A stretch of DNA of 64,000 nt from positions 217,406-281,405 of the forward strand of contig CAUYUJ010016289.1 in assembly GCA_963575745.1 (NCBI GenBank), in the 5' to 3' direction. Below are positions 45,050-56,770 of this stretch, one piece after another (positions within the stretch are counted from its first letter, which is position 1; each line of letters opens with the position of its first letter). The stretch comes from Prorocentrum cordatum (taxonomy: Eukaryota; Sar; Dinophyceae; Prorocentrales; Prorocentraceae). Under the pieces are notes generated by a model. It saw only the letters and a list, made by a program, of their open reading frames with translations, was not told the origin of the DNA and did no database searches. The position numbers were made by a program, and so were the translations under genes.

Positions 45050-45345
45050 ATACTGCGTACAATATAAAAGACAAAAACAACAAAAAAACAGAAGAAAAAC
45101 AAAAATAGAGCAAAGCGAAAAAAAACAGAATGGATAATGGAGAACCAAAGGTAAAAAAAACGGAAAAAAAAAAAAAAAATACACAGAGAAAAAAGCGAAA
45201 AACACACAGGCCAAGGGAAAAAAAAAGTAAAACATCAAGAAACAAGCAAAAAAAAAAACACAAAAAAAAAAAGAATTCAAAAGAAGAAACAAGAAAAAGA
45301 CAAAGACCATAGAAGAAAAGAGCAAGAACAAGCGCCGAACGGTTC
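45050..45345 (-). other. Probable T-rich intron near the 3' end of the transposase-like gene
   Basis: The minus strand is T-rich through about 290 bases, beginning after GGGAACC at GTTCGGCG (about 45340) and ending at TGTACGCAG (about 45056). Both sides revert to GC-rich protein-like sequence. GT at the donor and AG at the acceptor fit a canonical intron. Confidence 0.5.
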
Positions 45346-48300
45346 CCAGACGCCGCGTCGTTCGCGACTTTTTGCAGCCACCCAGCAAACTTGAGCGGCC
45401 ATTGCTCCTTGTGCTGCTTGCACATCTCCTCGTCCCAATGCGTCTTGAACCATGCCCACTCCCCCCTCTGCTCGTCTGAGAGGACGCCTTTTTCCGCGAG
45501 CCAGGCGATCCAGAGCTGCCATCCTGTTTTTCTTGATCTTGAACTCCTCGGGATTCCACTGCGCTAGGGCGTGTTTGTTAGCCAAAGCCGTTTCCACCGC
45601 AACTGCGGCCTCCTTCTTTGCCCTCAAGGCGGCCTCGGCCTCTCGAATCTGCTTCTTGAGATCGTGCAACGCCTACGTCCTGTCGTTCGCTTCCAGAGCC
45701 AGGCGCCGCTTTTTCGCCACCACTGCGGCTTCGTGGTCTCGCTGGGCAGTCAACGCTCGTAGGACCTCGTTGTCCTCCCGCGCCAGCTCTCTCAACGGCT
45801 TCTTTTGTTTGTGTTGTTGCTGTCGGCAATCCTGCGCTAGTTTCTCCATGCCCACTTGGCGCAGCATATCTTCCGCCTCGCGGAGCGTTTCTGCCATGAC
45901 GTCGCCACTGCCACCTGCTCGGCCGCCTCTGCGTCGACCACGCAGTCCATGGATACCGAGGATCCTAGAGGCCCAGGTGCCGCAACTGCGGCATCGCACT
46001 GTTCCGCAAGAGCCTCGGCCCACGAGGCCTCCTCTTGCTCTTCGTCCTCCTCGTGCTCCTCGTGCACCTCCTCCTCCCCCTCCTCCCCGCCCTCCTCATC
46101 GCCCTCCTCGTGGCCTGGCTCCTGGCCTAGCGCTTCGTCGCCGAGCTTCTCCAACACGGAATCTGTGGCGTCGTGTTTCTCGTATTCGTGTATGAGACGC
46201 AGCACGTCATTGTAGGACCATTTCAAACGTTTCTGCTCGCATTCTTCCCTCACCTCCGCTACTGCGGTGTCCACTTTTGCTCGCAGCCCCCCTGCTTCCC
46301 AGAGTTCCGCCGCCTCTCGGCAAATCTCGAGATCTCCTGACTTGTCGAAGGGCGCTCGAATTCCCACTTTCAGGAAACCTTTCGCGGCGTCCAAGTGCAA
46401 CTGCACATTCTCCTACACTGACAGCATCAAGTCGGCGCAATCGGAACGCCGCAACTGCGGCACGTGCTTCCCCAACGCCATTTGCTGCACCAGCGCTTTG
46501 GTCTCGAGGGCAATGTACCGGCGCTTCGCGTGCTGGTTCAAGTCCGTGTCCACGGGCTGCGCAACTGCGGTCGTCCCCCCGCCGCGAATGATCAGCACGT
46601 AGCCGCGCTGCCAGGCGAGTCTCCGCACAGCGTCTGCTTTGTGCGGGGAATGGTCGTCGGCCATGAGGATGCGCCACTTTCCCCGCAACTGCGGGTCGTC
46701 GCGGGCCAGGCCCGCAAGTGCCGCTGCAAGAATGATACAACGTCGTCAGCGCGGTAGGACCCCTTCTCGGACGTCGCCGTGCTCACCCAAGACGGATAGC
46801 CGCGACTGCGGGCATGTGCGGCCAAGCCCTCAGCGATGACAGATCCCCCCTTGAACATTAGCTCCGCCGGCGGTGGTCCGCAACTGCGGATGTCCTCCGC
46901 GTCGCTCGACACCGTCAGGTTCGCTGGCCACCGAGCCCTGCTGTCGTCATGCGCCTCGACAAGCGGGACAATGCCACCCTTCACAGCCAAGGTCGGCTTC
47001 GAGGCCGACGACGACTCGTTGTGGTGAAAGGGCGACTGGTCCCAGTTCAGGATGTGCGGGTCGTACCCCAGAAGCTCCTCTGCAGCTGCGCGGACCCTGG
47101 CCTCGTTCAAGATCATAGTCTCAAAACGAGATTGGAGCAACCATTTTGGCACCTTGTACTTGCGGTTCGGCTTCTTCATGCTCAGGCCGTAGGAGCGCCG
47201 CCACTTCACCCACCACCGAGGCCGCAACTGCGGCACCATCGGTTTGCCTCCCCGCATCATTGTCTCCACGCAGTAGTCCGCGACGAGTTGCTTCGCCTTC
47301 GTAACCAGCAGGGATTGGGAGAACCTGGCCAACATCTTGGGCCTCTCCTCCGCAACTGCGGTTCGCTAGGCCACCGCCTTCCAGTCCACGGAGTACCTCA
47401 TGTGGGACCACCACTCGTACAGAGCGGCTTCCAGCCATGGAGCCTTGTTCGGGCGCCCTTTGTTGCCCCGCGCGCGGCGTCGGCCATGCACGCCCGCCGT
47501 GCCATGTCCACCTTGTGTGCGCCAGTTTTGAAACCACTTGGAGACGGCCTGGCGCTGCTGGACGACCCCCATGCCCTTCGGCCACGTGAACCGCTCGCAA
47601 AAAGACGCGATTGAATTCCGTGGCAGAACGCCCTCGCCCATCCAACCACAACTGCGTGCGTGCGCCTCCAGGTCCTTGCAAACCAGTTCGCGGTCTCTGA
47701 GCATGTGCGGGCACACGCGCCGCTTCTGTTCCGCAACTTCGGGTTTTGGGCGTGCGCTGGCCAGTGCGTGCGCCCTGATCTGCTCCTCCTGCAACGCCTC
47801 GGGCATAGCCTCTGCCATGGCAAGCAATATACCCATGTCCTGCACGCCCGTCTGCCACTCTAACGCCGCCATGAGAGCGGGGCGTGGCGCGCTCGCCTCT
47901 CTCGGCGCCTCTGCTGGTTCGCCCTCGCCCTCGGAGACGTGCAGGACCATGGGTCCAGCAGGGCCGCTGGCCCCGCAACTGCGGTACGCCCGCACCTCCT
48001 CCAAGGTTAGTTCCTGCGTGACAACGAGCATGTCGTGCAACCACGGTTCGTCCCAGCGGCGCACCCCGAAATCGTACAGTTCCTCCCGAAGCCATTTGCG
48101 CGTCTCGGAATTTTGCGGTTTCTGCAACATCATCGCCATAAGGTCAATGCCGCAGTTTCCATCGCAAACAGTCCCTAGGACCCATTGTCCCAGAGGACCG
48201 TAGAACCTGTTCAACGCGTCCGCCCCCTCAGAGCACACGCCACCCACCGCAACTGCGGCCACCCAGTGGCACACCTCATGGAGAGGGTTCTCGGGAGTCA

Positions 48301-49372
48301 CGGGCCTGAGTTCCACCGTTGTCCATTCCCCGAACAGATCCTCAGCAGCGGCGAGTACGCACGCCACGCCGTCGACGGCGCATGGCTCAGTGCACTTCTC
48401 CTTTGCCCAAGGCATGTAGAAGTCAAGGAGGTCCTTGCGGTTCTCGCCTTCCCACACGTAAGGTTGACGCCCGAACCGCAAGGCAAACAGCATGAAAGCT
48501 GAATACCCTATGTAGGAATTCTCGGACAGAATCTGCCTCAGGAGAGCCATCACGCGGTCAGGCACCGTCGCCGCCACTGCGGCCTGGATCTTTGGCGCGT
48601 CTTCCACAGGTACACCTTTCTCTGGCGCCAGGGGTGGCGCCGCGACTCGTGGCCGCAAGGCGTCGCCAACAGGCGCCGCAACTCGTGCTGCAGCCTTTGG
48701 GTCTGGGCACGGGAAGAATGCGACCTGCGTCTTCGACCAGTTCTCTGGCAGCGGCCGCGCTGGTGGCAAGCGTGCTGGAAGTGGTGTGTCTTTGTCCGCT
48801 TCCACTCCCTCAGGAGCTTCAACCGCAATTGCGGTCTCCTGCGCAGCAGGCGGGTCTGGTGTTGCGTGCACTTGAGCTGGAGGAGCTGGAGGGACTGCTG
48901 CTGCGGGTGCTTCGGGCACAGGGGCTGCTGGAGGTTTTGGTTCTGCGGGTGCTTCTGGTGCTGGAGCTGCGTGTCCTTCTTGCGCAGGAGCTGCGAGTTC
49001 TGCTGGTGTTGCTGGTGCTATGTGTGCAGGGGCCGAGGGAGCCGCAACTGCGGTGCCGCCTGGAGCCGCAACTGCGGGGGGTGGCGTCGCGCCCGGTCGC
49101 CAAGCAGACGGCCGCAAATGAAAGCGAGGCGGCTCAACAAGGCCGTACTGCGACGCGGGCCACTTCGCTAGGCACGGAAAATCCGCACATGCGTGCACCT
49201 TTATCTTCTTGGGGCACGGAACGCCGCTACTGCGGCCCAAGATGTTGGCGAGCCCAGTGGTGCCATACTTCGTTTTCCTCGGTGCGCAGCCGCTGTCGTA
49301 ATGGAGCCACTCCACCTCGAAATGCGTTCCGTCCTCCTCGCCATACCATGTCCGCCCCACGGGAACATCCAT
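45346..49372 (-). pseudogene. DDE (pogo/CENP-B-like) transposase joined to an OTU-like region
   Basis: The frame 47366-49372 begins MDVPVGRTWYGEE, has a Pro/Ala-rich linker, then VCDGNCGIDLM (about 48136-48170), resembling the DGNC catalytic motif of OTU cysteine proteases, and then a helical region like the DNA-binding half of pogo-type transposases (WFQNWR). After an in-frame TAG at 47366, coding continues in the same phase: ILNWDQSPF with the first catalytic aspartate (47040-47058). After a phase change near 46.72 kb come LMADDHSPHK (second aspartate, 46645-46670) and GGGTTAVAQPVD (46546-46580), equivalent to the third-residue motif. A long acidic and coiled-coil tail follows to 45.35 kb. 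Transposases of this superfamily cut and paste DNA. The OTU assignment is tentative. Confidence 0.6.
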
Positions 49373-49745
49373 GAGCGGTCGCGTGGCGAACGACTCGGGC
49401 CGGGCACTCGGCTGCGGGCTACAGAACTAGGAAGAGGGAGGGGAGGAGGGAGGAGCAACTGAAGACGATGCGGAGGGGCGAAGAAGGAGGTACATTTCAA
49501 CAACGCCCGCGCGGAAGCCCCAATCATCGCGCGCACAGGGTTTCGATGCTTCACTCCATGCTTCTCTAAGAAAAACGCTCGCCCACACAAGTTGGCGCAC
49601 TAAGGCGTGCACCCGTGGAACACCCTAAACCTTCCGCCTGCCTCCTCACACCGCCTCGCCCTCCGCGTGTTCACGCGCACCCAGCCACCCCGCAACTGCG
49701 GGCACTCAGTAGCCCCACCGCAACTGCGGCCCATACGGCTTCGGG
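49373..49745. other. Intergenic spacer with two 12-bp motifs
   Basis: No coding frame supported. It holds motif copies at 49689 and 49717 and a GGGAGG-rich run near 49431-49460. It separates the N-terminus of the transposase-like gene from the 3' end of the next gene. Confidence 0.5.
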
Positions 49746-49747
49746 CC

Positions 49748-50800
49748 TCAGTCGAACAGACTGGGGATTTGGAGCTCGAGGTAATCCAGAGCCGCTTGCT
49801 TGCGCTGGTGCTGCGTCATGCCCTCCCACTCGTAGTCGTAGCCCTTCACCGACTGCGCCGACTGCCACTTCTTCTTTGTAAGTTTCTTCACATCATCTCG
49901 ATCCTTTTGCCCTTGTTGGCACACTCTCGCGTGATGGTCGCGACCCAAGCGCCCTTGAAGTCCCAAACGACGGTGAAGCCAGAGCCGCTCCCCTGCGCCA
50001 CGGGGGAGTCGACCTCCTTTTGCTTCGCCAGCGGGGTGGCAGGGTCAACCGCCGTTGCCCAGTCCCTGTCCGCCACTGCGGCCTCGTCCTTGTCGCCGTC
50101 GTCGATGTCGGGGACACCGCCGAGGCTCACGTCGTCCACGATCATGTCGATCAGCCACCCAAGGTCTGCAGCGTCCAGCCACAACGTCCTCCGCTTGAAG
50201 CTGGCCACCCGCACGTTTCGCACGGCCGTGTCGTGCGGAAACTTCATGGGGCTCTTTGCGGGCATCTGTACGGAGTGCACAGTGGCTATGGCCGACTCCA
50301 CGGCCTCGCCCCTGGGCAGGCCAGTAGTCGCCGCACGCGTTCCAGTCTTCTGCTTCTTGGCGCTGGTCGGGGTCGCTGCCTGCTTCTTCGTGGCGTCCGA
50401 GGAGCTGACCAGGGCCGACATGGGGTCATCTGCTTCGTCCCCCGCGTCGCCGTCGCTCTCCTCGTCCGCAACTGCGGCGCCGCCCTGCTTCGCGAGTTCT
50501 TTCTTCAGCGCGTCCCAGGCCGTGGAGGCCTTCAAGGCCCCTGCGGTCGGTTTACCTTTGGCGCACACCTTGAGCAGCCAAGCCTTTTGCATGTTCACGT
50601 GCACGAAGCTTATCTCTCCGAGGGGCCCTGCGTGGAGCACCTTGACATCCATTTCGGGGATGGGGGTGGTCTGCGCAAGCCAACCTCCACGGATGCACAA
50701 GACCTTCTCAACGCCCACAGGGCTCCATTCGCTCGAAGTCGGCATGTGTGCTACTGCGCTGGACACAGCCGCAACTGCGGGCAAGGCGGGGGTGCGGGCA
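49748..50800 (-). CDS. Unknown protein, about 340 residues, with 3' phase change
   Basis: Protein-like from MPTSSEW (about 50744) through EKVLCIRGGW, a basic/Ala linker with KKQAATPTSAKKQKTG resembling a nuclear localisation segment, a Trp-rich LWLDAADLGWLIDMIVDD, and ending KGAWVATITRE near 49920. A phase change near 49895 leads to KKKWQSAQSVKGYDYEWEG and the stop at 49748, so a small intron or frameshift lies there. Two or three 12-bp motifs are in frame, read as AAVADE and AAVADR. The open frame extends further right through the foldback repeat, but that part is not convincing. No family recognised. Confidence 0.5.
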
Positions 50801-50819
50801 GTGGGGCCGCGCGCGGTTG

Positions 50820-51165
50820 AGCCAGATGGCGAGCTGAACGCCTCCCTGGAGGGCCTCCCTCGGCCCCTGCGATCCTCGCGCCTCCCTGGAGGGCCTCCGC
50901 CCTCAGGGTGCTTCAAAGCAGTGCCGGGGCACTGCTTTGAAGCCAAAAATGCTTCAAAGCAGTGCCGCGGCACTGCTTTGAAGCACCCTGAGGGCGGAGG
51001 CCCTCCAGGGCCTCCGCCCGCAGCCCAGGGCCCTCCAGGCCCTCCAGGGCCTCCAGGGAGGCCCTCCAGGGCCTCCAGGGAGGCCCTCCAGGGCCTCCAG
51101 GGCCCTCCAGGCCCTCCAGGGCGGAGGCCCTCCAGGGCCTCCAGGGAGGGAGGGAGGGAGTGAGG
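50820..51165. repeat. GGCCCTCCA/GGGCCTCCAG short tandem repeats
   Basis: Around the foldback, and mainly at 51000-51160, runs of CCCTCCAGGGCCTCCAGG repeat many times with small variations. Translated frames here are collagen-like Gly/Pro artefacts. Confidence 0.8.
50888..51006. repeat. 119-bp near-perfect foldback built from two smaller palindromes
   Basis: The left arm at 50888-50943 and right arm at 50951-51006 are 56 bases each and complementary apart from one base, with a 7-base spacer CAAAAAT. Each arm itself contains the CAAAGCAGTGCC palindrome, so the structure is a palindrome of palindromes. The same palindrome occurs at both ends of the 17-kb segment. Confidence 0.9.
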
Positions 51166-51169
51166 AAAT

Positions 51170-51465
51170 GAGTAGTTTCGGCTTCCAACTTGGGAGGAAG
51201 GGGAGAAAGGAGGAGGAGAAAGGGAGGAAGTGGAGGAAGGGCGAGGGAGGAGAGGGAGAAGGGAGGGAGGAGGTCCGTTTCGAACCTCCGTGCTCGATCG
51301 TCAGCGGTCCGCTACTGCGGCATCAGCTAACAGAAGCAGTGACACTGCAAAGTGCACGAGCGCTCCGCAACAGCGGTCACGCGTGCGCCCCCCCCTTCGG
51401 CCTGTTGCCCGCAACTGCGGTCAAGCGAGCAAGCCGCCCTGACTGCCGCCACTGCGGCTTCTTAA
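51170..51465. other. Spacer with 12-bp motif variants
   Basis: No gene supported. It contains a purine-rich run (51185-51275) and motif copies near 51309, 51409 and 51445. Confidence 0.5.
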
Positions 51466-53900
51466 TTAGAGCGACATCCCCCCGCTTTCGTCGAACCCTT
51501 TCTTCGATTTCTTCGGCGCGGGCTGGCCCGAAGGCTTCCCTTTGGCCCTCTTGGCCGCGTCCGTCTTCCACGTCTCCTCGGCCGCCTTCTTCTTCGGTGC
51601 GGTTTTGGGTCTCGCCTCCCACGGGAGCTCTTCTCCTTTCTTCACGGCCGTGGTATTCACCAGCACAGGGACATTCACGGCGAGCACGACCCCGCCTGTC
51701 CCAGGCACGCACACCGCCAATTCTTTCGTCTCAAGCTCCATGTTGATGCGCGCAACTGCGCTTTCATTACGGCTGTTTCTCTGCTGGATCTCCTGTTCCG
51801 TGACTCTGTTGACTGCCCAGAAGACGTGCATTGTCTCTTGCGCATCCCACTTCCATGCTCTCAACCGCACTTCGTGGTCAGCCACGTCGGCGGGCGTCTT
51901 GTCCGCAGGCGGCTTGAACTCGGGGTGCAAGTAGAAGGTCGTGGGCGTGGCCCCATTTGGATCTCCTTTCACCCAGACTTGCACGGCCACCCTCTCGGGG
52001 TGCGTGCTTGCGGCGTGCACCTGGGATGCCTTTGGGACGCACGGCCACAACTCGATGCATTTTTCGTCGTTTGCAGCGGTTGCCTTGACGGTGCGTTTCT
52101 CTGTGTCAGCGTCTTGCAACACCTCTACTTGCGCTTCCGCAACTGCGGACATGTGGCGCGCCCAAAGGCACAGCAACACTGCGCAGACCAAAGCAGGCTC
52201 CCGCCCCAGCTCCTTCGCTGCCGCTGAACGCCTCCATTCGGCGATTGGCAAAGGGAAGGATCCGCGTGGAATGGCCGTCGTGTCCCTGCTGCGCCGGTGG
52301 TTCGTTGGTAATTGCGTCGTGGGGTCAAAGGAAATGACCGTCGGCATCAACTCGCGCTCCTCTGCGGAAGCCTTTGTCTTCCCCGCCACTGCGGGCTCAT
52401 TCGGTTCTGGGCGCGGCAACGCGTTGAAATCGAACCAATCGGCCTTCCCGCCTCCGACTCCCACTTCGCCGAGGGCCTTCTCAAGGGCGTCCCGATTGGA
52501 CTTCGGCTCCACCTTCCCCGTGGCCTCCGCGCAAGCGCGGAGGAGCGCCTGACGATGTCCTGGGATACTTCGTTCCTTGACGTGGGTGTCCTTCAGGTAC
52601 TGCATGAAGCCGTCTGCGGTCAGTATGCACAGGTTCGCCTTGAACTCGATCGCCTTCTCAGGGCCCATGCCGTCGCTGGCCTTGCTCAGCGTGAACAAGT
52701 ACAAACGGAGAGCCGAGTTCATGTCGATGAGGAAGTCTCGGAACTCCTTCTTCTTCCACGATTGTTCTGGGTCAGGGCACCACACAGGAGTGTCAACGCC
52801 CCTCTTCCTCGCAGGCGCGTTCCTGTAGCATCGCATCACCACGGCAACCTTGACCCACGGCACTTCGTCGGGAAGCACGCTGGCTGCCCCGAAGGCACCG
52901 AGCCGAAGGGCCCTTCTCCTGGAGTTCACGTAGACCTCGCAGAACTGGAGCAGCAAGGGGATGAACTGCGCTTTCGTGCTCCCGAGCCCAACAACGAACG
53001 AGAACAGCTCAATGAAGTCTGGTCCTGAACGACTCGATCGAGTTCGTGCATGACGGAGAGCTTGACCTTGTCAAAGGCAACCTGATCCGCAACTGCGGCG
53101 CGCAGCTCCGCGTCAACAGCCTTGCACAGAACACGGAGCGCGGTGAGTTCAGTCGTTCGCAACGCAAAATCGGCTCCTTTATTGAGGGACTGGCTGATGA
53201 GCGAAGCACCAGTGGGTTCCTCGTCCATGATTTTCCATCTAAGCACTTCCATGAGCATACCCCCCTGCACGAGTTTCTTAGCGACAGGGTCATGTTCCGC
53301 CACTGCGGCCATGTCGAGATTGCCGTCCTTATCGAGCACGCGCTTCAGCCTCGCGCTCTCGTCCTCCGTGAACTCCATGCCTTGGGGGATGGGCCACTTG
53401 GCTCCCAGGGCGCACGCCCGCAACACGAGGCACAAGTGGGAGTGCAAACACGTCCCATACGCAACGTCTGTTCCGCAACTGCGGTCGAAGCACGCAGCGA
53501 GGTGGCCGGTCGCTTTTTCCAGATTGTACTCTGTGTACGTCTGGAACTTCGGGTCCTCCTTTTTTCTCAGCACCAGCTCTTGTGCTGGGTACATCTGAAC
53601 GCAGACACCGTCGTGGTCAGCTTCGGCTTGCGTGAATCCAGCCAGGAAGATTTTCACAGCGAGTTCCCGAACCCTTTCCTGCTGAGGGTAGTGCCCGCCT
53701 CGGTTGCCCGTGTGCGGGGCGAGCATGAGCACAGGGGGGCGCACCTTGTCCCCTGTCCTGAATCTAGACCTCAAGGCGTTGGCCCTCTGAAAGATCCCTT
53801 GCGTTCCGCCTGGAACTGCGGCTGTCTCGTCCGCCACTGCGGCTTTCTTGTCCGCCACTGCGGCATTATCTGTGCCGACGCTGTCGTTCATATCTGTGCC
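51466..53900 (-). CDS. Unknown protein of about 800 residues with one phase change
   Basis: Starts MNDSVGTDNAAVAD at 53891, a region containing two consecutive 12-bp motifs in frame. It runs through KVRPPVLMLAPH, DRSCGTDVAYGTC and long helical stretches, then changes phase near 53018 into FIELFSFVVGLG and LLLQFCEVYVNSRRRALRLG (frame 51466-52956). It continues through LRLYLFTLSKA, WARHMSAVAEAQVEVLQD and ends in a Lys-rich tail. At least five motif copies are read as AVA, RSCG or similar. The phase change could be a tiny intron or an indel. No known domain recognised. Coding quality over the whole length is high. Confidence 0.55.
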
Positions 53901-54179
53901 GACGCTGTCCGCCGCTGCGGCCCGGAGCTCCGATATGGCGGACTATGGCACGACGTCCGTCGCTCAGGGTGGAGGCGTGTGTGCCAGGAGCCCAACGACC
54001 TGCTGAGCCGAATGCCTGCGGACGACTGAAGGCTCATTTTTAATCCAAAATATCGGGCGAGAGCTTGGGGGGGGCGCAGGCTGGAGGAGGGAGGGGGGTG
54101 CAAGCTGGAGGAGGACGAGGAGGGGAAGGGGAAGGAGAGCTAGGGCGGAGGTGGCGGGGGGATGCGGCCTGGAGGAGGA

Positions 54180-54375
54180 CCAGGAGGGAGGAGGGAGGAG
54201 GGAGGAGGGAGGAGGGAGGAGGGAGGAGGGACGACGACGACGACGACTGCTGACGACAGACGACAGACTTGACGACGACGACGACCGACGACGACTGCTG
54301 TCGACAGACGACAGACGCGACGACGACGACGGCAGCGACGACGACGAGGACGGACGACGACGATGATGATGACCC
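54180..54375. repeat. (GGAGGGA)n followed by (GAC)n microsatellites
   Basis: GGAGGGA-type repeats at 54183-54230, then ACG/GAC triplets with short interruptions to about 54375. Simple-sequence DNA. Three further GCAAC/ACTGCGG-containing units follow at 54390-54520, where the 12-bp motif sits in a local duplication CCGCAACTGCGGGCTATCC. Confidence 0.8.
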
Positions 54376-54561
54376 AGCGCGCGCACACTTATTGCAAACT
54401 GCGGCTTCGCAACCGCGTGCTCTCCTATTATACGCAACCGAAACTGCGGCTTCGCAACCGCAACCCCGCAACTGCGGGCTATCCTACACCGCAACCGCAA
54501 CACCGCAACTGCGGGCTATCCTACACTGGGATGCACTACGCAGGCAGCAGGCGCCCAGTAA

Positions 54562-56770
54562 TTAGTACCGAGCTCTGTTCCGCAACTGCGGCTCCTCGGT
54601 CTTGCCGCACTCACCGCTCGTCCGCAACTGCGGCAGATCGCGCCTCTTCGTGCTTCCGATTGCTCGCCCGACTCTGGCGTCCGTGGCCGACGAAGACGAC
54701 GTTTTGGTGGATGCCCTCGCACCAGTGCGTGCTGAAGGTCTTATCGTTGAGCTCCTTCTGAATGACCTTGCCGATGGGGGGCAGCGCTGCCAAGCCGAGC
54801 TTTCTTCTGACTCCGCTACTGCGGTCAGGGTCATCCTCCCACTTGGGCATGTACTTCGCTGGGACCCAGCGCCGAGAGATGATGGAGTCGCTTGTTCGAT
54901 GCATCCAATCAACAATTAAGGGACCTGATTTCTGGAATATAAAAAAGCAGATGGATAAACTATACAAAATCTAAAAAAAAAGAAGAATTAACAGGCTCAG
55001 CAGAGAATAGAAAATTACAATTTATAGAACGCCACTACATCTTATGTACTTAAGCAAAGGACTAAGTAAAAAGACTGTCACACCGCGGCTGGAAAAACAC
55101 AACGGAAAGAAGCCATGGATAACCCCCATTTGCTTAATAAGCGTTTCCATAAACGGACATACACCATTTTAACAAAAGAGCTACATCGGAAATGACGCGG
55201 CGGGGACCGTGCGCTCCCCACTGGGATCTATCTTACGCCGGCCTCCCTGCATAATTCCTGTTTAGTCCTGCAATGCTCCACGTCGCATGGGCAAAGGGGA
55301 GGACGTAATTCGATGCAGGACGCGTGTGCCCACCACAAGGGCCTCCGACAGGCGGGTGCAGCCCTGGGGGGGGGAAAAATAAAAAAAAAGCCCCAAAAAA
55401 AAAGACCACCCCCATCGGGCAGGTGTAGCTGGCTCCGCAACTGCGGCCAAATGCTTGGAGCTGCTCAGGCGGGATGTCAAACAGGCCGCACAAGAACCGC
55501 ACATCATTTTATGGATGGAAGCAACCGCGTCCTTGAAGAAACTTGGATGCCACGCTGTTTGTTCTGATTGCGTGATCTTCTGTTGGAGACGTTCGGTGAC
55601 TGCGTGTCTGGACACGACGGCAAAACGGATCACCGCGGCAGGATTCACGTCGGAGCCCTTCAGGCGAAAGCGCAGGATCGTGACGGCGTGGGTGGCCCCA
55701 ACAACATGACCCGCAACTGCGGTCTCTGCGATGATGTGCGGGCGCACGAGCACCACGCCCGCGTCTCTGAACAGGCCAACCGTCGTCCAGTAAGGCTCCG
55801 CGGTGTTGTTTTTCAAAGTGACAGCGTCTTCGACGGCAGTCCTGAGTCCAACGGGACCGTCGTAGCTGCAAGCGCCTTCGACGTTCCCCGTGCGGAACAG
55901 CTCGGGGTCCCATACGACGAAGACGACCGCCGCAGTTTGGTGCAAGATGCACCTGAAGACATCTTCCTTTGTTGCCACCTTCGGGATGACCACCACGTTG
56001 AACACCAAAGCGATGGTGGACGGAACCCGATTGCCGTCTGCTGTACGAAGGAATCCTTCGTTCCACTTGGGGCGTTCCCCAACGTAGTTTATCCCTGGAG
56101 GGGACCTGGTCCGCTGCTTCTTCCGCGGTGCTCCCGCATCTTCCCGCAACTGCGGTTCCGACGGAGGCCCCGCGCGACCCCGCGACTGCGGTTCTGACAG
56201 AGGCGAGCCTTCCGTGGGAGGCGGCCTTTTCCTCGGCCGCGAATCGGCCGAGGCGATTGTCTCGGCGGCTTTCTCCTGGGAGGCGGCCTCGTCTTCGGGT
56301 TGGGCGCCTCGTTTGGACTCGGCTGCGAGCAGCACGGCCGAGGGCGCGCTGCTCCCAGATGAGCCGCGCGCGGCACCTGGCTCGCCGGCCACCCCCGCAA
56401 CTGCGGTCTCGGTGGCGGCACCCGTCACTGCTGGTTGGTCCTGCTGCTTCGTCGGCGTCTGCGCCCGAGGCCCCCATTTTGCCTTGGGGGTCAAGTGCGC
56501 CCTGCGCAACTGCGCCTCTTCGCGCCCCCCACCAGCAGAGCTCCCACTCGCAGCGCTTATCGGCGGCGGCGGCCGATATTCCCGCGAGGAGCTAGACGAC
56601 TGCGGGGAGGCCTCGCGCGGCGGTCGCACGGGGCTTCCGCAACTGCGGTCCTCCGTCGGCTCCGCGACTGCGGCATCCGCGGCAGCCCCTTGCAGGCCGA
56701 ACCTTTCCCGCAGTTGCTGCTTCAGCTCGGCGAACCGCTTGTCGACCTCGGCTTTGCGACCTGGGTCCAT
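54562..56770 (-). CDS. EEP-like protein, second divergent copy, with probable intron
   Basis: Starts MDPGRKAEVDKRFAELKQQL at 56770, followed by a Ser/Pro/Arg-rich region with many in-frame 12-bp motifs, then ALVFNVVVIPKVA and VVFVVWDPEL (55.88-56.0 kb), TTVGLFRDAGVVLVRP (about 55.72-55.8 kb) and ILRFRLKG. Order and spacing resemble the other EEP-like gene at 42.5-44.8 kb, but the GDFN part is not seen. An AT-rich interval (about 54930-55250) without 12-bp motifs looks like an intron, ending at an AG near 54928-54945. The following exon encodes GPLIVDWMHRTSDSIISRRW. Function is uncertain. Confidence 0.45.
54930..55255 (-). other. Probable intron, AT-rich
   Basis: A distinctly AT-richer interval between two GC-rich coding stretches of the second EEP-like gene, lacking both the 12-bp motif and any open coding frame. 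The minus-strand side ends TTCCAGAAATCAG before the next exon. The donor could not be fixed. Confidence 0.4.

Noticed and set aside
49607-51163. 518-codon + strand open frame
   Set aside because: It runs antisense through a better minus-strand gene and into the CCTCCAGGG repeats; no domain seen.
53046-54029. + strand frame of 327 codons
   Set aside because: Antisense to the better minus-strand coding region; its RNCG-type phrases come from the 12-bp motif.
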